A stretch of DNA of 64,000 nt from Nothopassalora personata (Eukaryota; Ascomycota; Dothideomycetes; Mycosphaerellales; Mycosphaerellaceae). The stretch covers positions 1,426,001 to 1,490,000 of the forward strand of contig CM066294.1 in assembly GCA_033816765.1 (NCBI GenBank), in the 5' to 3' direction. Under the pieces are notes generated by a model, which saw only the letters and a list, made by a program, of their open reading frames with translations, was not told the DNA's origin and did not search any database. Positions 9,983-20,476 of the stretch are shown piece after piece. The translations under genes were made by a program, and so were the position numbers. Numbering within the stretch: the stretch's first letter is position 1; the number at the start of each line of letters is the position of its first letter.

Positions 9983-11076
9983 GGCATTTTGCTCTTTTGG
10001 CGTGACAAACTACGGTCAGACGGACATTAATCACTTTGCTATTTGTCGCATCAATATTGCTCACCGTGCTCTTCGTACTCGCGGAAATGGTGAACCGCCA
10101 GCTTCCATCTCTTCAAACTCTCTACAACCTCTCTACGCCAAACCCCTAATGGTTTCATTTACTCACTAAAAGCAGGGGGCTCAAGGTCAGCAGGTGATTC
10201 AGAAAGGAAGAAGGTGCCTAGAACCCTTCAGCGTATCACGGGGTAAGCAGGCTCTAGGACTTTGTTCGTTGCGATGGATCGATCGAACAGAGAGCTGACG
10301 GTGGGTTTGCGCGTGTACGACGATGTCGGACGAGGTGACGGATCACTGGAGGAGAAGAACGCAGTAGAGGGCTTCTGGTCGAGCCGAAGCGACGAGCTCG
10401 AAGAGGGCGTGTGCTGATCTGAACGAGCCACAGTGAGTGGCGACTGCAGAGTGAAGGCCCAAGTCAGCCCAGAGTACGTATTTACCAAGCCTAAATACAT
10501 CGCTGGCTTGCCGCCTGTACAAAGCAGGCTCGTGGTAAAGGCAGACCGCCTTGCCGCCCATTAACGTCGTTGAAGCGCTTTTAGTTGACGCTCCTTAGCG
10601 CCAGTTCCACCTGCCTATCCCCATGCAGCGCCAAATTCAAACCGATTCAGATAGTGACGGGCGCCAGAACCTCTTGTGCACCCCACGGTCGTAAGCATGA
10701 GCAATCCAACCAAGCCCATTCGCCGACGTTGAGGTATCTCAAAGAAATTCATGCCCGCTTCCTAACCACTCCCATCCCAAACGCCATCGCTTGCTATGCT
10801 GTATAAAATGTCTCATCCCCCATGTAATGATCCGGAAAGATTAAGAGAGGTCATAGGACCCCGCGCGTCTCTTCGATCAGGAAAGTAAAAGTCGAAATCA
10901 TCCAGCTCTTAGAAACTAAAACAGGGCCCCTTACTGCCATGACGCGATACACAGCAGTTGAGCAGGACAGGCTCGTGAGAGCAGCCGAGATGCTGTGGAT
11001 CCTGTAAAGGTATGCTCGGCGCGCTGTGTTATTTCAAGAACGCCGACAGCGATCAGGCTGCCATCTCGATTCTCCA
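9983..11076. other. Intergenic region with one unassigned minus-strand frame
   Basis: The only open frame of note is 10500-10228 (minus, 90 codons), a Ser-rich peptide with no recognisable family. It could be a short gene or chance. The rest shows only short frames, with no tRNA, repeat or transposon signal. Confidence 0.4.
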
Positions 11077-13425
11077 CTACATCGCTTTGTCGGACTCATT
11101 TGAGCTGGGCGGTGTGTTGATTCCGCGACGTCTCCGCGCAAGCCGGAAACCGGCCTTGTTCTGAGGGTAAACTTCGACCACTTCTTCCCAGTACAGAATG
11201 TCATTGGTAGCATCTCGGGCCTGCAGCAGTGCCTTCTGACGCCGGGTCTCACGCTCGTGGATGACTTGGCGCATGATACTGCCAACAGTATCGGAGCCTA
11301 GGCGATCCGGAAGAAGTGGGTGTTCAAGTAGAAACTTCAGTAGCGGGAATGGTAGCGACAAAAGGATACTAGAGATGTTGGTTGTGCCGTGAGACGGCCG
11401 CTGATGATCTTCTGCGGCCGAGATTTCTCCGAAACGAATGCCGCTCAGTCTTGGATCAGAACGCGATGGCTTGCTTTCGTGCGTGGACGGCTGAGTCGGC
11501 AGACGAGGTGTCGAAGCAAGCTGCGGCGCTTTTTGATCGAGGTAAAAGCTGGGTGGAAACTGATGGACCATGTAATCGAGTGCACGGTGCAAGAGAGCAG
11601 ACGAATATGGGTCATGTCGTGGTGCGCCCCCAGCTTCAGGCTGCCTAAAGGAATCGTCGCTAGAGCACGTGCTGGTCTTTTCCTCGTTACCATCCTCGTT
11701 GCCATCTCTGACGGGCCACATCTGACCGAGGCCTCCATCAAGTGTGAAGGCTAGCGTCGGAGGTATGGTGTCCCAGTGCAGCAAGGTGGAGGAAATCTCC
11801 ACACCACGATGCGCAAAGGCAGTGAGGTTGAGCCAAGCGCCAGTAGCAATACATTTGAAAGCGTAGTCGAGGCGCGCATCGACAGAGACGTCGCCAACAG
11901 AGTTGCGAAAAGGGTCAAAGTCTGGCAATGGACCTCCATACAAGAATCGTAGAGCCTCGATGAAGGGTCCCTCAACGACGTGCTCTCCCTTCAATTGAAC
12001 GTGCACTTGAGTCTTCAACGCCGCAGATGTTGGCGCCGCACTTTCGCGAATGATGGAGAGCAGCGTGGGAGAGCGAGCCAAGATGATCTTGTGGCCGTCA
12101 AAGTAACGACGTCCACCAGCGTCATCAGAGATTTGGAGGTGGCAGTCAGCGAGCTCTGGGTTTTCAAACTGGGAATAGAGATAGTCGCGGATAGCCAGAG
12201 CGTTGTGATCGTTGGCGAATGCTGGATGAGCAAGATTAGGATGTGGCGGAGGTCCCATGTGTTGGTGAGCTATAGCAGGGTGACTGGAGAATGCGGCTTT
12301 TTGATCGGGGTGCATGATTCTGCCGTCCGTCTGCTGCTCGATAGCAATCGGTGATTGAAGATCTCCGCCCGAACGCTGGACGTCGTAAGCAATAGAAGAG
12401 GCTTGGGACGTCGAGCGTGACTGCAGAGCATGCCCGTTGCCGTTGGTGAATGGCGGTCCAGATGGTCGGCCAGGTTCACGGGGCGTGTGCGGACCAGGCA
12501 TATGCGCATGAGGGTGGTGTGTTTGCACCGGTCCATGCGCCCATCCTTGCCGTGTAGCTCTGTGTGTTGGTGGCTGCTGCTGCATGTAGCCATTGGGTGG
12601 GCCCATGCGTTGGGGATCGGACGGGTGGTGAGCATGACCGAAGAAGGGCGGCTGGGACGGTTGCGGAGGCGGTGCGTATGCTGAGCCAGCTGACAGTGGT
12701 GGTGCAGGAGACGATGTGGCAGAATCTTGGCCGCCGCCAAAGACGATGCTGCTGGCGCTAGGATGAGTGGGGTGGCTGTGGGAAAAGCCTGGTGGTGGAT
12801 ATGGTCGCGTGAAGGAGGATGTGGCGAAGTGCGGAGTATGCTGACATGCGGATGGCACGAAAGCGGGTGGTAGCTCTGTCCTGATCTGCCGCATGTCGAA
12901 CCGGTCTGATGTCTTCCGCCGCGACACGGGACTGGCAACGATGGTCGGGCTGGACGTTTCCACCTGGCCGTTTGTCAGAGCCGGCTCCTGCACAGCAGCT
13001 TCATCGGGTGTAGACTGAAGAGTAGCGCCATGTGATACGTCCATAGCTGCGCTAGCTCGTGAGACTGGAGCGTCGATGGATGGCTTTGTGAGCTGCTCCA
13101 CCTCTTGTTGCTCTTGCTCCGGTTCCTCTTTCCCGTCGTGCGCAGCATCGACCGTTGCAGCGGCCTGAGTAGTTTCCGGGGGTGTCTGCACCACCTCCTC
13201 CACCTTCTGGACCACTTCCGCCGCCACAGTGGTGTCCTTCGCCACGGGCTCCGCCGACTTCGCGCTGGTCTCCACAGCTCTTGCTGCTATCTCGGCCTTC
13301 GGTTGCGGCCTAGCGGAGCGTTTGCCCAAGGCGAGGGGAATTGCAGGCACGACTTTACCAGCAGCAGCTCGCCTGGAACAATTGACCTGCTGGGCCGTCG
13401 AGGTGATGCCGTTGACAGGCGCCAT
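11077..13425 (-). CDS. BTB/POZ domain protein with long disordered N-terminus
   Basis: A single exon. I chose the ATG at 13425 (CACACTATGG context, MAPVNGITSTAQQ), giving 782 residues; the frame stays open for 117 more codons upstream to 13776. Residues 1-400 are low complexity, rich in Ala/Glu then Pro/His/Gln. The BTB core starts near residue 406 (IRDYLYSQFENPELADCHL) and continues through the FDGHKIILARSPTL pocket to about residue 500. The C-terminal third is family-specific and ends in a basic RLARRRRGI stretch that could be a nuclear signal. BTB domains mediate dimerisation and adaptor binding to Cul3 ligases or transcription complexes; the partner here is unknown. A leader peptide or alternative start upstream cannot be excluded. 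Confidence 0.75.
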   Translation of the reverse strand: MAPVNGITSTAQQVNCSRRAAAGKVVPAIPLALGKRSARPQPKAEIAARAVETSAKSAEPVAKDTTVAAEVVQKVEEVVQTPPETTQAAATVDAAHDGKEEPEQEQQEVEQLTKPSIDAPVSRASAAMDVSHGATLQSTPDEAAVQEPALTNGQVETSSPTIVASPVSRRKTSDRFDMRQIRTELPPAFVPSACQHTPHFATSSFTRPYPPPGFSHSHPTHPSASSIVFGGGQDSATSSPAPPLSAGSAYAPPPQPSQPPFFGHAHHPSDPQRMGPPNGYMQQQPPTHRATRQGWAHGPVQTHHPHAHMPGPHTPREPGRPSGPPFTNGNGHALQSRSTSQASSIAYDVQRSGGDLQSPIAIEQQTDGRIMHPDQKAAFSSHPAIAHQHMGPPPHPNLAHPAFANDHNALAIRDYLYSQFENPELADCHLQISDDAGGRRYFDGHKIILARSPTLLSIIRESAAPTSAALKTQVHVQLKGEHVVEGPFIEALRFLYGGPLPDFDPFRNSVGDVSVDARLDYAFKCIATGAWLNLTAFAHRGVEISSTLLHWDTIPPTLAFTLDGGLGQMWPVRDGNEDGNEEKTSTCSSDDSFRQPEAGGAPRHDPYSSALLHRALDYMVHQFPPSFYLDQKAPQLASTPRLPTQPSTHESKPSRSDPRLSGIRFGEISAAEDHQRPSHGTTNISSILLSLPFPLLKFLLEHPLLPDRLGSDTVGSIMRQVIHERETRRQKALLQARDATNDILYWEEVVEVYPQNKAGFRLARRRRGINTPPSSNESDKAM

Positions 13426-13776
13426 AGTGTGGTCGGCGGTGGTCGAGTGACTTCGGCTCAGCAATCGGGATATGTCTTTCTGCTGACCGATGGATGTGTG
13501 CTGGGGTAGGGCGGCAGGCGATTGAGCGTCCCCAGGAGTGGGATAGGTAGAACTTGGTGGGGAGACTCCTGGGTGCCTTGGACGAGAGATCGTCGGCGGC
13601 GAGATGGCGAAGTGCTGCAGGGGAAAAGAAAGTAAAGGCTGGTGTTTGGAAGGGTGCTGCTGAGTCTCTTCGTGAGTGGGGCGGGGCGGCTCCGCAAAGT
13701 TCTGCCGAGACGAAAAGAGTTGACAGCTTCGTGCCTGGCAGAAGTACAAATGTATCTTAGATTCAATACGCATCAT

Positions 13777-14393
13777 ACAAACGCTGTCAGTACACTACAC
13801 AAGCAGTCCTGGCTACCACGCCTCTACCCGTCTGTGCTGGCCGAGGGCGACAACGGCGAAGGCGTCGATATGCCTCGTGCTGCTGAATTAATCTGATATA
13901 TGTATGGTATTCTATCGGCAGTGAAAATGTCGACCAGGCAGGCCACTTCGACATGACCAGTGCAGCTTCAATCTGCAGCGCAGCCGTCACCGAGATCCAA
14001 TGGTTTCCTATAAGCGTGAGGTGAGGCAGCAGACTGCTAGCGAAATGTAGCGGCGAGTGGAACACCAGCTCTGGCATATATATCTCTCTCATTCATCGCT
14101 GTGAGGCGGAACAGCCAACAGCAGCTACCACCACTCGTGGTCATGCATGGCTCTTGCACCACACGCAATCGGCCTTGCCGCAGTGGCACTGGCTGCCACA
14201 CTTGACACTGCCATCTTCACCATAGGGATGATATTGACGCCTGTCATTCTCTCACACAACTCCTAGCCGTCTCATTCTTCCAGCACCAGCACTACACAAC
14301 AACCTTCATCGCACCGCATCCACTCCTCACCAACCGTCCACCCATCCCTACCACCTGAAACAGCACATCCTCCTCACCATTCATCTCCTGCCA
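13777..14393. other. Divergent intergenic region, likely promoters
   Basis: This lies between the minus-strand BTB gene and the plus-strand gene at 14394. A CATATATATCTCTCTC stretch near 14076-14091 is the clearest TATA/CT-rich promoter-like sequence. No coding signal is visible. Confidence 0.4.
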
Positions 14394-16400
14394 ATGTTCC
14401 GCAATCTCTCCTCGCCAGCTACGCAACCGCTGGACCTGCGCCGTCGCCATCGAGCTCGCCAAGACAGAGGCTTCGAGTGCGGCGCCCGCTGGGCGGGAGC
14501 TGCTTCAGACTTCGACGAGGGTCACGGCGGTCTTGACCTAAGCATCCACCACACCACCACCTCGCCCTTCAGTATGTCACCGTGACTGCATACAGTGGGA
14601 CAATTGCTGACTGCGACAGAAAACTGCTTCGGAGGCTTGGCTGCTCCATCGCCTGCTCACGTTCGGGACAGAGACCATAAAAGCTCCATCACCCGCCGTC
14701 GACCACGCAACGGTCGGGGCACGAAGGAGGCAAAGAAGCGGCGGGACGCCAGGAGGAACGAGAGGAAACATGCTGCTCAGATGCTGGATGAGCAGCTGTC
14801 GAAAGACATCGACGAGATCCTGGCCAATGCCAACATTTCTCCTTCGACACAGCAAAGTCAGCCCTGCCCAACACCGGTCCGGCCAACGAATTCCCTTGCA
14901 CAGCCACTGTTAGACCTCTCCTCGCTACCACCTTTACCGCCAACACCTCCCCAGCTGCCGCCATTCAACTTCAGACAGTGGAACGTGAACGACTTCCCAC
15001 CATTGACCTGGCAACACCCAAGCTTTACGCAAGCTCCTTCCCAGTTTTCGCCCATGGTCCCGAACTGGTGTCCGTACATTCCGTCCCTCATGTCAAACAG
15101 GAAATGGTCTGGCAAAGTGCCAAGTTTCACTGATCTTTCTCATTTGTCCGAGCGAAGGCCATCCACGCCCAAAGCAGAAGTATTGGACCAGATCCGGCCA
15201 TGGAGTACGGATCTCGTGATGAGGCCACGGAAGCAGTCAAGATTTTTTCCAACTTCACGGGTTCCGCTGTCGATAGAAAAGCTGCCACCCACATCATGCA
15301 AGCTTCGTCACTCAGAGCAGGCGATGCAAGACCCGCTCACGACTGCCTGGAACCTGCCTTCAAGGTCTACACAGCAAGTCACGGACAACAGATTAGACCT
15401 CGAAGGCGACATGGCTGTTCGAGATCCGACAAACTTCACCGATCAAGCCGAAGGACCGTCCGCTGCCAACCTGTGGCACATTCTCACCAACGAGAAGCTG
15501 GAATCTTTTAGACCTCAAGTCAGGGGCTGGGATCCGTGCTGGGAGACTGAGTACGGCGAGGAGGGAGGTGTGGCGCTGCCCGCATTCGGTGATGTTCAAC
15601 CTCAACCTTTCGAGCTTGACGGCAAAGAGGTCCCTTACGTACATACCAACAGCTTGACTGGGCACGCCAACGACACTGCCAAATACCACTCAGACTGCGC
15701 CGGCAACGAAGACATGACGGATTCCGCCATCCGCCTCGTGGATGCTTACATATCTGACGTGAGTGCCGCTTTCAACTACGAACTTGCTGCCATGCCGTGG
15801 CCGCTCATCCCTCGCGAGCCATCGCCAGATTTAGTCCGTGCCAAGACACCCGAGACGCACTTCGTTGACAACGCCGAGCCCGCACAAACCAATACAGATG
15901 CAGATGATTTGGCTCGCTCTACCGGCCGTTTCGAAAGCGAGCGAACTTTGTTCGAAGCACAGCCAGTGCCTGCCGAGAGCAACGAAGAAAGCATGATTGA
16001 CCTCGCCGCCTTCCTGAAGATGGGCCACGTGGAGAACTGCTGGTGCAGCGAGTGCTACGAGGAACCGGAACTTGTCAACCAGGAGCCTCAGTCACCAATA
16101 CATCTCACTGAGGAAGAAGGCTGGATGACGTGGACCACCACCGACGACGAAGGCAGTTCGATCAGCACTCCTCCACCTGCCAAAATCGACCAGATCACCG
16201 AAGATGAGAAGGAAATCGCTCGCCACGCTTGCACTCGTGCTCCAGAGTGGGACGGCATGTTTCTGTGTGTGCCAAAGCGACTACGTGTTGAATCAGTGGT
16301 GAAATCTGAGCCAGAGGATGATGCCGAGTTTCTTGGATACTACGACGATGGTCCAGCTTTTGCGCGGGAGAACGATTATGACTGGCTCTGGAACTTTTGA
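14394..16400 (+). CDS. Unknown protein with basic KKRRDARRNERK region
   Basis: Two exons, 14394-14571 and 14620-16400, give 652 residues. The 48-nt intron has a perfect GTATGT donor, a GCTGAC branch and a GACAG acceptor, and joins in phase 1. A basic stretch near residues 90-120 (KEAKKRRDARRNERKHA) followed by a helix could be a nuclear-localisation or DNA-binding region, but no leucine zipper follows. A Pro-rich part comes next, then acidic C-terminal segments ending EDDAEFLGYYDDGPAF and DYDWLWNF. An ENCWCSECYEEPE cluster near residue 535 is the only Cys group. I recognise no family; a nuclear regulatory role is only an inference from composition. Confidence 0.7.
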
Positions 16401-16986
16401 AACTTGTCAAGATGAGAAGAATCATTGGCTGGCGGTTCTCGCTGTCAGACGATGACGGTGGTATGGAGGCACTACGTCTAGCCAGGGCGACACGTGTGAG
16501 AGGGAGTACCATTGAAGCTGCTGTTTCTCCCTATGGATTCCCTGAATGACACTGCAACGTGGTTGACATCTTGGTTACATCCGCTCTTCGACTTCTCCAC
16601 GCCAACAATAATTCAGACACATGACTGACATCTGCGGTGCTTCGCTTCCTCTGGAAGACCACTTGGCCCACCCGACATGAGCGTGCTCCGTGCACCATGA
16701 GCATGAGCAAACAGCTACTTCACTTCACTGTCGCCATCAACCATGATGCAGCCTCGTCACGCCATCAGAATAGCTTCATTGACGATAGGTATCACATCAT
16801 AGCATATCACTTTCTTTCACACTTTCATACCCGCTTGACCTTGCTTAACGCCTCATCCAATCCAACTCAACACACCACTCTCACTGCAACCAACACGACC
16901 ATCGACCACGGACAATCGAAAAAGTCGCTAACCACAAACCACACCAACCACACCACTAGCCAACAACCTTTAACCCGACTCACACC
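16401..16986. other. Intergenic region upstream of the cysteine-module gene
   Basis: C/A-rich on the plus strand from about 16850, typical of a fungal 5' leader (ACCACACCAACCACACC), leading into CACACCATGG at 16987. A longer plus-strand open frame here (16637-17161) overlaps the next gene and is Thr/His/Ser low complexity, so I do not call it. Confidence 0.5.
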
Positions 16987-17575
16987 ATGGCCTCGCCACC
17001 CTTCGTGTCGGCCTCAACCACCCCCTACTGCCCAACCCACTGGCACAACGGAATCTGCGTCGGCGGATCCTTCACACAGTGCTCCACGCCCGGCATCTCG
17101 TGCGGCTGGGTCAAAGACCCAAACGACCAGTTCTGGCAGAGCGCAGCATCGCGTTCCGTAGCGCTCTCGACGGACGATTTGTGCCCAACTCACTACGTCA
17201 ATGGCATCTGCGTCGGCGGATCTTTCACGAATTGCGCGGCTCCCGGATTGAGTTGTGGGTGGGTGAAGGATGGAGGGGATGCGTATTGGCAGAGAGTGGT
17301 GGAGGGGGATGGGGTGGAGAGAGCTGGTTGTGCTACGCAATTTGTGGATGTGGGGGGGGGGTCTGTTGAGAAGTGCGGGGGTCCTGGCTCGTTGTGGAAA
17401 CGGGGGTAGGGGGAGGGGGAGGGAGGAGGGAGGAGAGGATTCTGAGAGTGAGGACTGGGCGGCCGTTCCGAAGGAGGGTTCTGGTGCTGCGAGGTGGAGG
17501 GTTTCGAGGGGTCTTGGGCTGGGGGCTGCGGGGATTTTTGTTGCGTGTATGGTTGGGGAGATGGTTGGGTTCTGA
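16987..17575 (+). CDS. Small Cys-module protein (C-X8-C-X7-C-X6-C repeats), frameshifted before a membrane tail
   Basis: The start ATG at 16987 has an excellent CACACCATGG context. The first frame gives 140 residues with two full modules (CPTHWHNGICVGG...C..PGISCGW and CPTHYVNGICVGG...C..PGLSCGW) and a third degenerate one beginning CATQFVD; it stops at 17409. The third module has lost its second Cys next to a run of ten G (17352-17361). Just after GGPGS (near 17390) the expected CG appears only in the +1 frame, which then runs NGGRGRGREEGGEDSESED and on to a hydrophobic tail GLGLGAAGIFVACMVGEMV, stopping at 17575. That design (modules, acidic linker, membrane tail) matches the gene at 18500. 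So there is a real frameshift, a sequencing error in G-rich DNA, or an unseen splice. No signal peptide and no known function. Confidence 0.6.
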
Positions 17576-17688
17576 TGCTGGGGGCTGCGAGGGGAGGATT
17601 TCTGGCGGGTTTGTTTTTGGGGACTGAGGAGTTCTTGTGCTTTATGTAGTTGCGGAGTTGGTTTAGGTTGGTACTGGCGTGGGTCGAG

Positions 17689-17714
17689 GATGCGATGCGA
17701 TGCGATGCGATGCG
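17689..17714. repeat. GATGC microsatellite
   Basis: About five tandem GATGC units in the intergenic region after the first Cys-module gene. Confidence 0.85.
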
Positions 17715-18070
17715 AGGGAGGGGGTTAGGGAGGATAGTCATGTGGTTGGGGCATCGGGTGTCTCTTTAGTAAATGATTTGATGTTTTCCCAACACTACAG
17801 TGTAACAATGCATGCTTGTCCAAAAGTTTCACAATGTACGATCGATCGATCACTTTCATTTGCTTCGCTATGCCCTTCTGGCGTCCTTTCCATGGCCAAG
17901 AAAATAACTCACACTATTGCCACTACCCTCACCCTAAATGTCACGTCCTTCCCAGCTCCCCTCGCGAACTCAGACCACCATCACCCTGACCAACAGCCAC
18001 GGCATCCCTATTCTCGCTCACATTCACTGACGCATTCACCTTCCCTCGTCTCGCCATTTTCCCATTCGCA

Positions 18071-18184
18071 GTATGCCACAACGAGAGCGGCTGGATCTCT
18101 CGCGGCGACTACGTTGACTGTGGCAACGTCTACAATCCAAGCGAATATCTTGATTGTGGTTTGCGGCCCCAGGCAATAATCTGA
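18071..18184 (+). other. Possible orphan exon encoding a Cys/Gly/Tyr-rich peptide
   Basis: One plus-strand frame reads CHNESGWISRGDYVDCG, then VYNPSEYLDCGLRPQ and a stop at 18182-18184. It has a protein-like pattern with paired DCG motifs. It is preceded by a strong acceptor-like sequence (CACTGACG branch, pyrimidine stretch, TTCGCAG at about 18070), but I found no upstream exon in frame. It lies between the two Cys-module genes and may be a relic of another small Cys-rich gene. Confidence 0.25.
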
Positions 18185-18499
18185 TCGAGAACTTGTTCTC
18201 GAGTTCATATTCCCGTCAATCATGACACCCGCCACAACAGTTTTACATGACTTCACGAACGCGACAGACACTGGTGCATGCATCATGGCATAATATCCCT
18301 TTCGTCATGCTCCGCGTATAATATATCTACCCACCAAAGCCCCTCAACCGTATACCCACACACCAAACCCACAACCACGACGAACCTTGCAACACAATCA
18401 TCCATCACGCCGAACGGGAAAGCCACCCACTTCAAAAATCTCATCTCCCAGCAGCACAATCCTACCTACCCTCCAACCCACGCGTCAACCTCAGCAACA

Positions 18500-18883
18500 A
18501 TGGGCGCAGGATCCTCGTCAGCTTCCGGTGGCGGACAGCTCACGAACTGTGGAGTGCCCGGCGCCTCGTGTGCCCGGGACGCTGCAGACGCAGGTGCCGT
18601 GGCAGGCGAGGACTTGGGGAGATCAGAGAGTTCTGGAACTTCACGTCCCTCCGAGGCGGGATCGAGTCGGCCTTACTGTCCAACACATTGGGAGGACGGC
18701 GTTTGTGTGGGTGGACACCTATCACAGTGCGGTACGCCTGGAGTGGCGTGTGGCAGGGATAGGGAGGAGGGCGACAGTCGGAGGATGAGGTCTGGGGTTT
18801 CGCGGACGTCAAGGGTATCTGTCATGTTCGTGGTTGGAATTTTGGGGCTTTATTTCGTTGGGATTGGGGGCGGGTGGCTTTAG
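18500..18883 (+). CDS. Small Cys-module protein with C-terminal membrane segment
   Basis: 127 residues from ATG 18500 (CAACAATGGG); the frame is open further upstream but the Kozak-like start fits here. The N-terminus MGAGSSSASGG fits an N-myristoylation pattern (Gly2, Ser6). A half module follows (GGQLTNCGVPGASCARD), then a Gly/Ala/Ser linker, then one complete module (CPTHWEDGVCVGG...C..PGVACG) with the spacing C-X8-C-X7-C-X6-C. The C-terminus is a hydrophobic segment (VSVMFVVGILGLYFVGIGG) that could anchor the protein in a membrane. It is a paralogue of the gene at 16987 in the same orientation. No database family is known to me; function unknown. Confidence 0.6.
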   Translation: MGAGSSSASGGGQLTNCGVPGASCARDAADAGAVAGEDLGRSESSGTSRPSEAGSSRPYCPTHWEDGVCVGGHLSQCGTPGVACGRDREEGDSRRMRSGVSRTSRVSVMFVVGILGLYFVGIGGGWL

Positions 18884-19144
18884 GTTGATTTTGGTTCTCT
18901 GGGAATTTTCTTGTTTCTTGGAGGGGGGTTGTAGCTTGACGTTAGGTTTCTTGTTTGATTCTTGTATCTTGGAGGGGCGGTATAGTGTGGCACTTTGATG
19001 GCGTTGGTCTAGCGATGTCCAGTGTTAATGGCTTCTTTGGCATCAATTGCGATTTTAATTAGATATTTCTTTGTACGGTATTCGCTTTCATACTTTTAGT
19101 TGACCAAGCAGAATTAGCCTCGATACCGTTAGCTGAGTCCTTTC

Positions 19145-20123
19145 TTAGTGATGCAGATGTCCGTGGCCGTGGCCGTGTCCTTGCTTCACCGGTGCATGTT
19201 GTGGTTGAGCTGCGTCGGGCTGTGTGGCTGCAGGAATTGGGTAGTCTTCCTCCTCGTCCTCATTATCGTCCTGGTCTTCATCGAGATCATCGTCGTCATT
19301 TCTCCTGCTTCGATGTTCAGGCCATCATCTTCGAATGCGTCCAGATCCCTTTGGTAACGATTTTCTTCATTTTTAACCAGGCTATCGGACCGATCATACA
19401 TCAGGTTCCTTTCAAAGTTGCCCTCTGCGTCGTCAACCAGTTTGTCATAACGACCATACACCAGGTCCCTCTCAAAAATGCCTTCGTCGTCCTCCACTAG
19501 ATTATCGTAGCGATCATACACCAGATCTCTCTCATAGTAGCCTTCCGGATCCGCCACCAGATCGTCGTAGCGATCATATACCAGCTCCCGCGGCCGATGC
19601 ATCTTGACCCTCTTCACTGGGCCATAAGCCTCGCGCTTCTGCCTGTCATCATACTCTCCAGCCTGCGCCTTGGCATGCTCAACAGCATCGCTGGCTCTCG
19701 TCTGAATAGCTTCAGCGACCGAAGACCATCGATCCTGGATGCCAGAGACTGCTTGACCAAGGAAATTTTCAACGGAAAGCCAAGCCTCGGCACCGAACGG
19801 GGTCTCTCTGGAGCGCCAGGAGGCCTCTGTCGCGGCGGGATCGGCTCTGAAGGGTGCTCCTGCATTATGTACTGTTGATGCGTCTCGAGCGACTTTATCG
19901 GCGTACAATTTCACGTTCTCCAGGGCTTGCTTGGTGAATGGGCCTTGGCGTTTCTAGCCGGGGGGTTGAGCAGGATTGGCGGATTGGCGTGTCGAGGGGT
20001 ATGCTGGTAGTATGTGGAGGCATCCTCTACAGAGGAGCGCGGTCCGCTCCATGGTGGAGTGCGACCTCCTGCTACACCGGCCGCCGCGCGGGTAGCGAAC
20101 AGCACGAACGAGACTATGTGCAT
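19145..20123 (-). CDS. Candidate secreted protein with four 20-residue Tyr/Asp repeats
   Basis: Exon 1 starts at 20123 with a signal-peptide-like MHIVSFVLFATRAAAGVAGG. A 77-nt intron (GTAGAG donor, GGCTAG acceptor) would join it in phase 0 to KRQGPFTKQALENVKLYADK; a GTAGCA donor a little upstream is an alternative. Exon 2 has a KREAYGPVKR dibasic segment and four tandem 20-residue repeats (19587-19348), consensus DLVYDRYDxLVxDxEGxFER. The open frame then goes to a stop at 19186 through an unlikely Met/Thr/Arg-rich tail. From about 19315 the neighbouring frame reads NDDDDLDEDQDDNEDEEEDY, then a Pro/Gln linker and HGHGHGHLHH to a stop at 19145-19147. That looks far more natural and suggests an indel near 19315. 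Function unknown; no homologue recognised. Confidence 0.5.
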
Positions 20124-20476
20124 TCTATTCTAATCAATCGTGCCTGGGATGCATTGTGTAAACTCTCAAGATGTCGTATTGATCAATATGCGTGACCAGC
20201 GTTATTGATTGACGAACTTAGTCGTAACTTCCGTTTGCAGCCATGCCGCTGAAGTCCTGTGCCGTCAGCCGAGAATGCGGACGAATGACATCCTGCTGCA
20301 GGAACACCCACCTATAGAACGAGCAGCGGTGCCAATGGCATCAATGCTGCGATATGCATGTGGTTGACTTAGCCGGAGAAGAGCCTGATACGAAGTCGAC
20401 GTCAAGCATTAGGGTCGCGCCTGCCCTCGTTGCATTGGAAAGAAAAAACACCAGGATAGCTCACTTCCAGCTCACA

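Noticed and set aside
16637..17161. A 174-codon plus-strand frame overlapping the first Cys-module gene
   Set aside because: Low-complexity Thr/His/Ser peptide in a different frame from the conserved modules; a shadow of a C/A-rich leader.
17679..18179. A 166-codon plus-strand frame
   Set aside because: Composition follows simple repeats and no domain is visible; the Cys-rich stretch at 18071-18184 in another frame looks more protein-like.
19348..19587. RiPP-type precursor peptide (ustiloxin/dikaritin-like) from the tandem repeats
   Set aside because: The repeats are not separated by KR sites and I see no tailoring genes of the UstYa type nearby; only two KR sites occur, upstream of the repeats.
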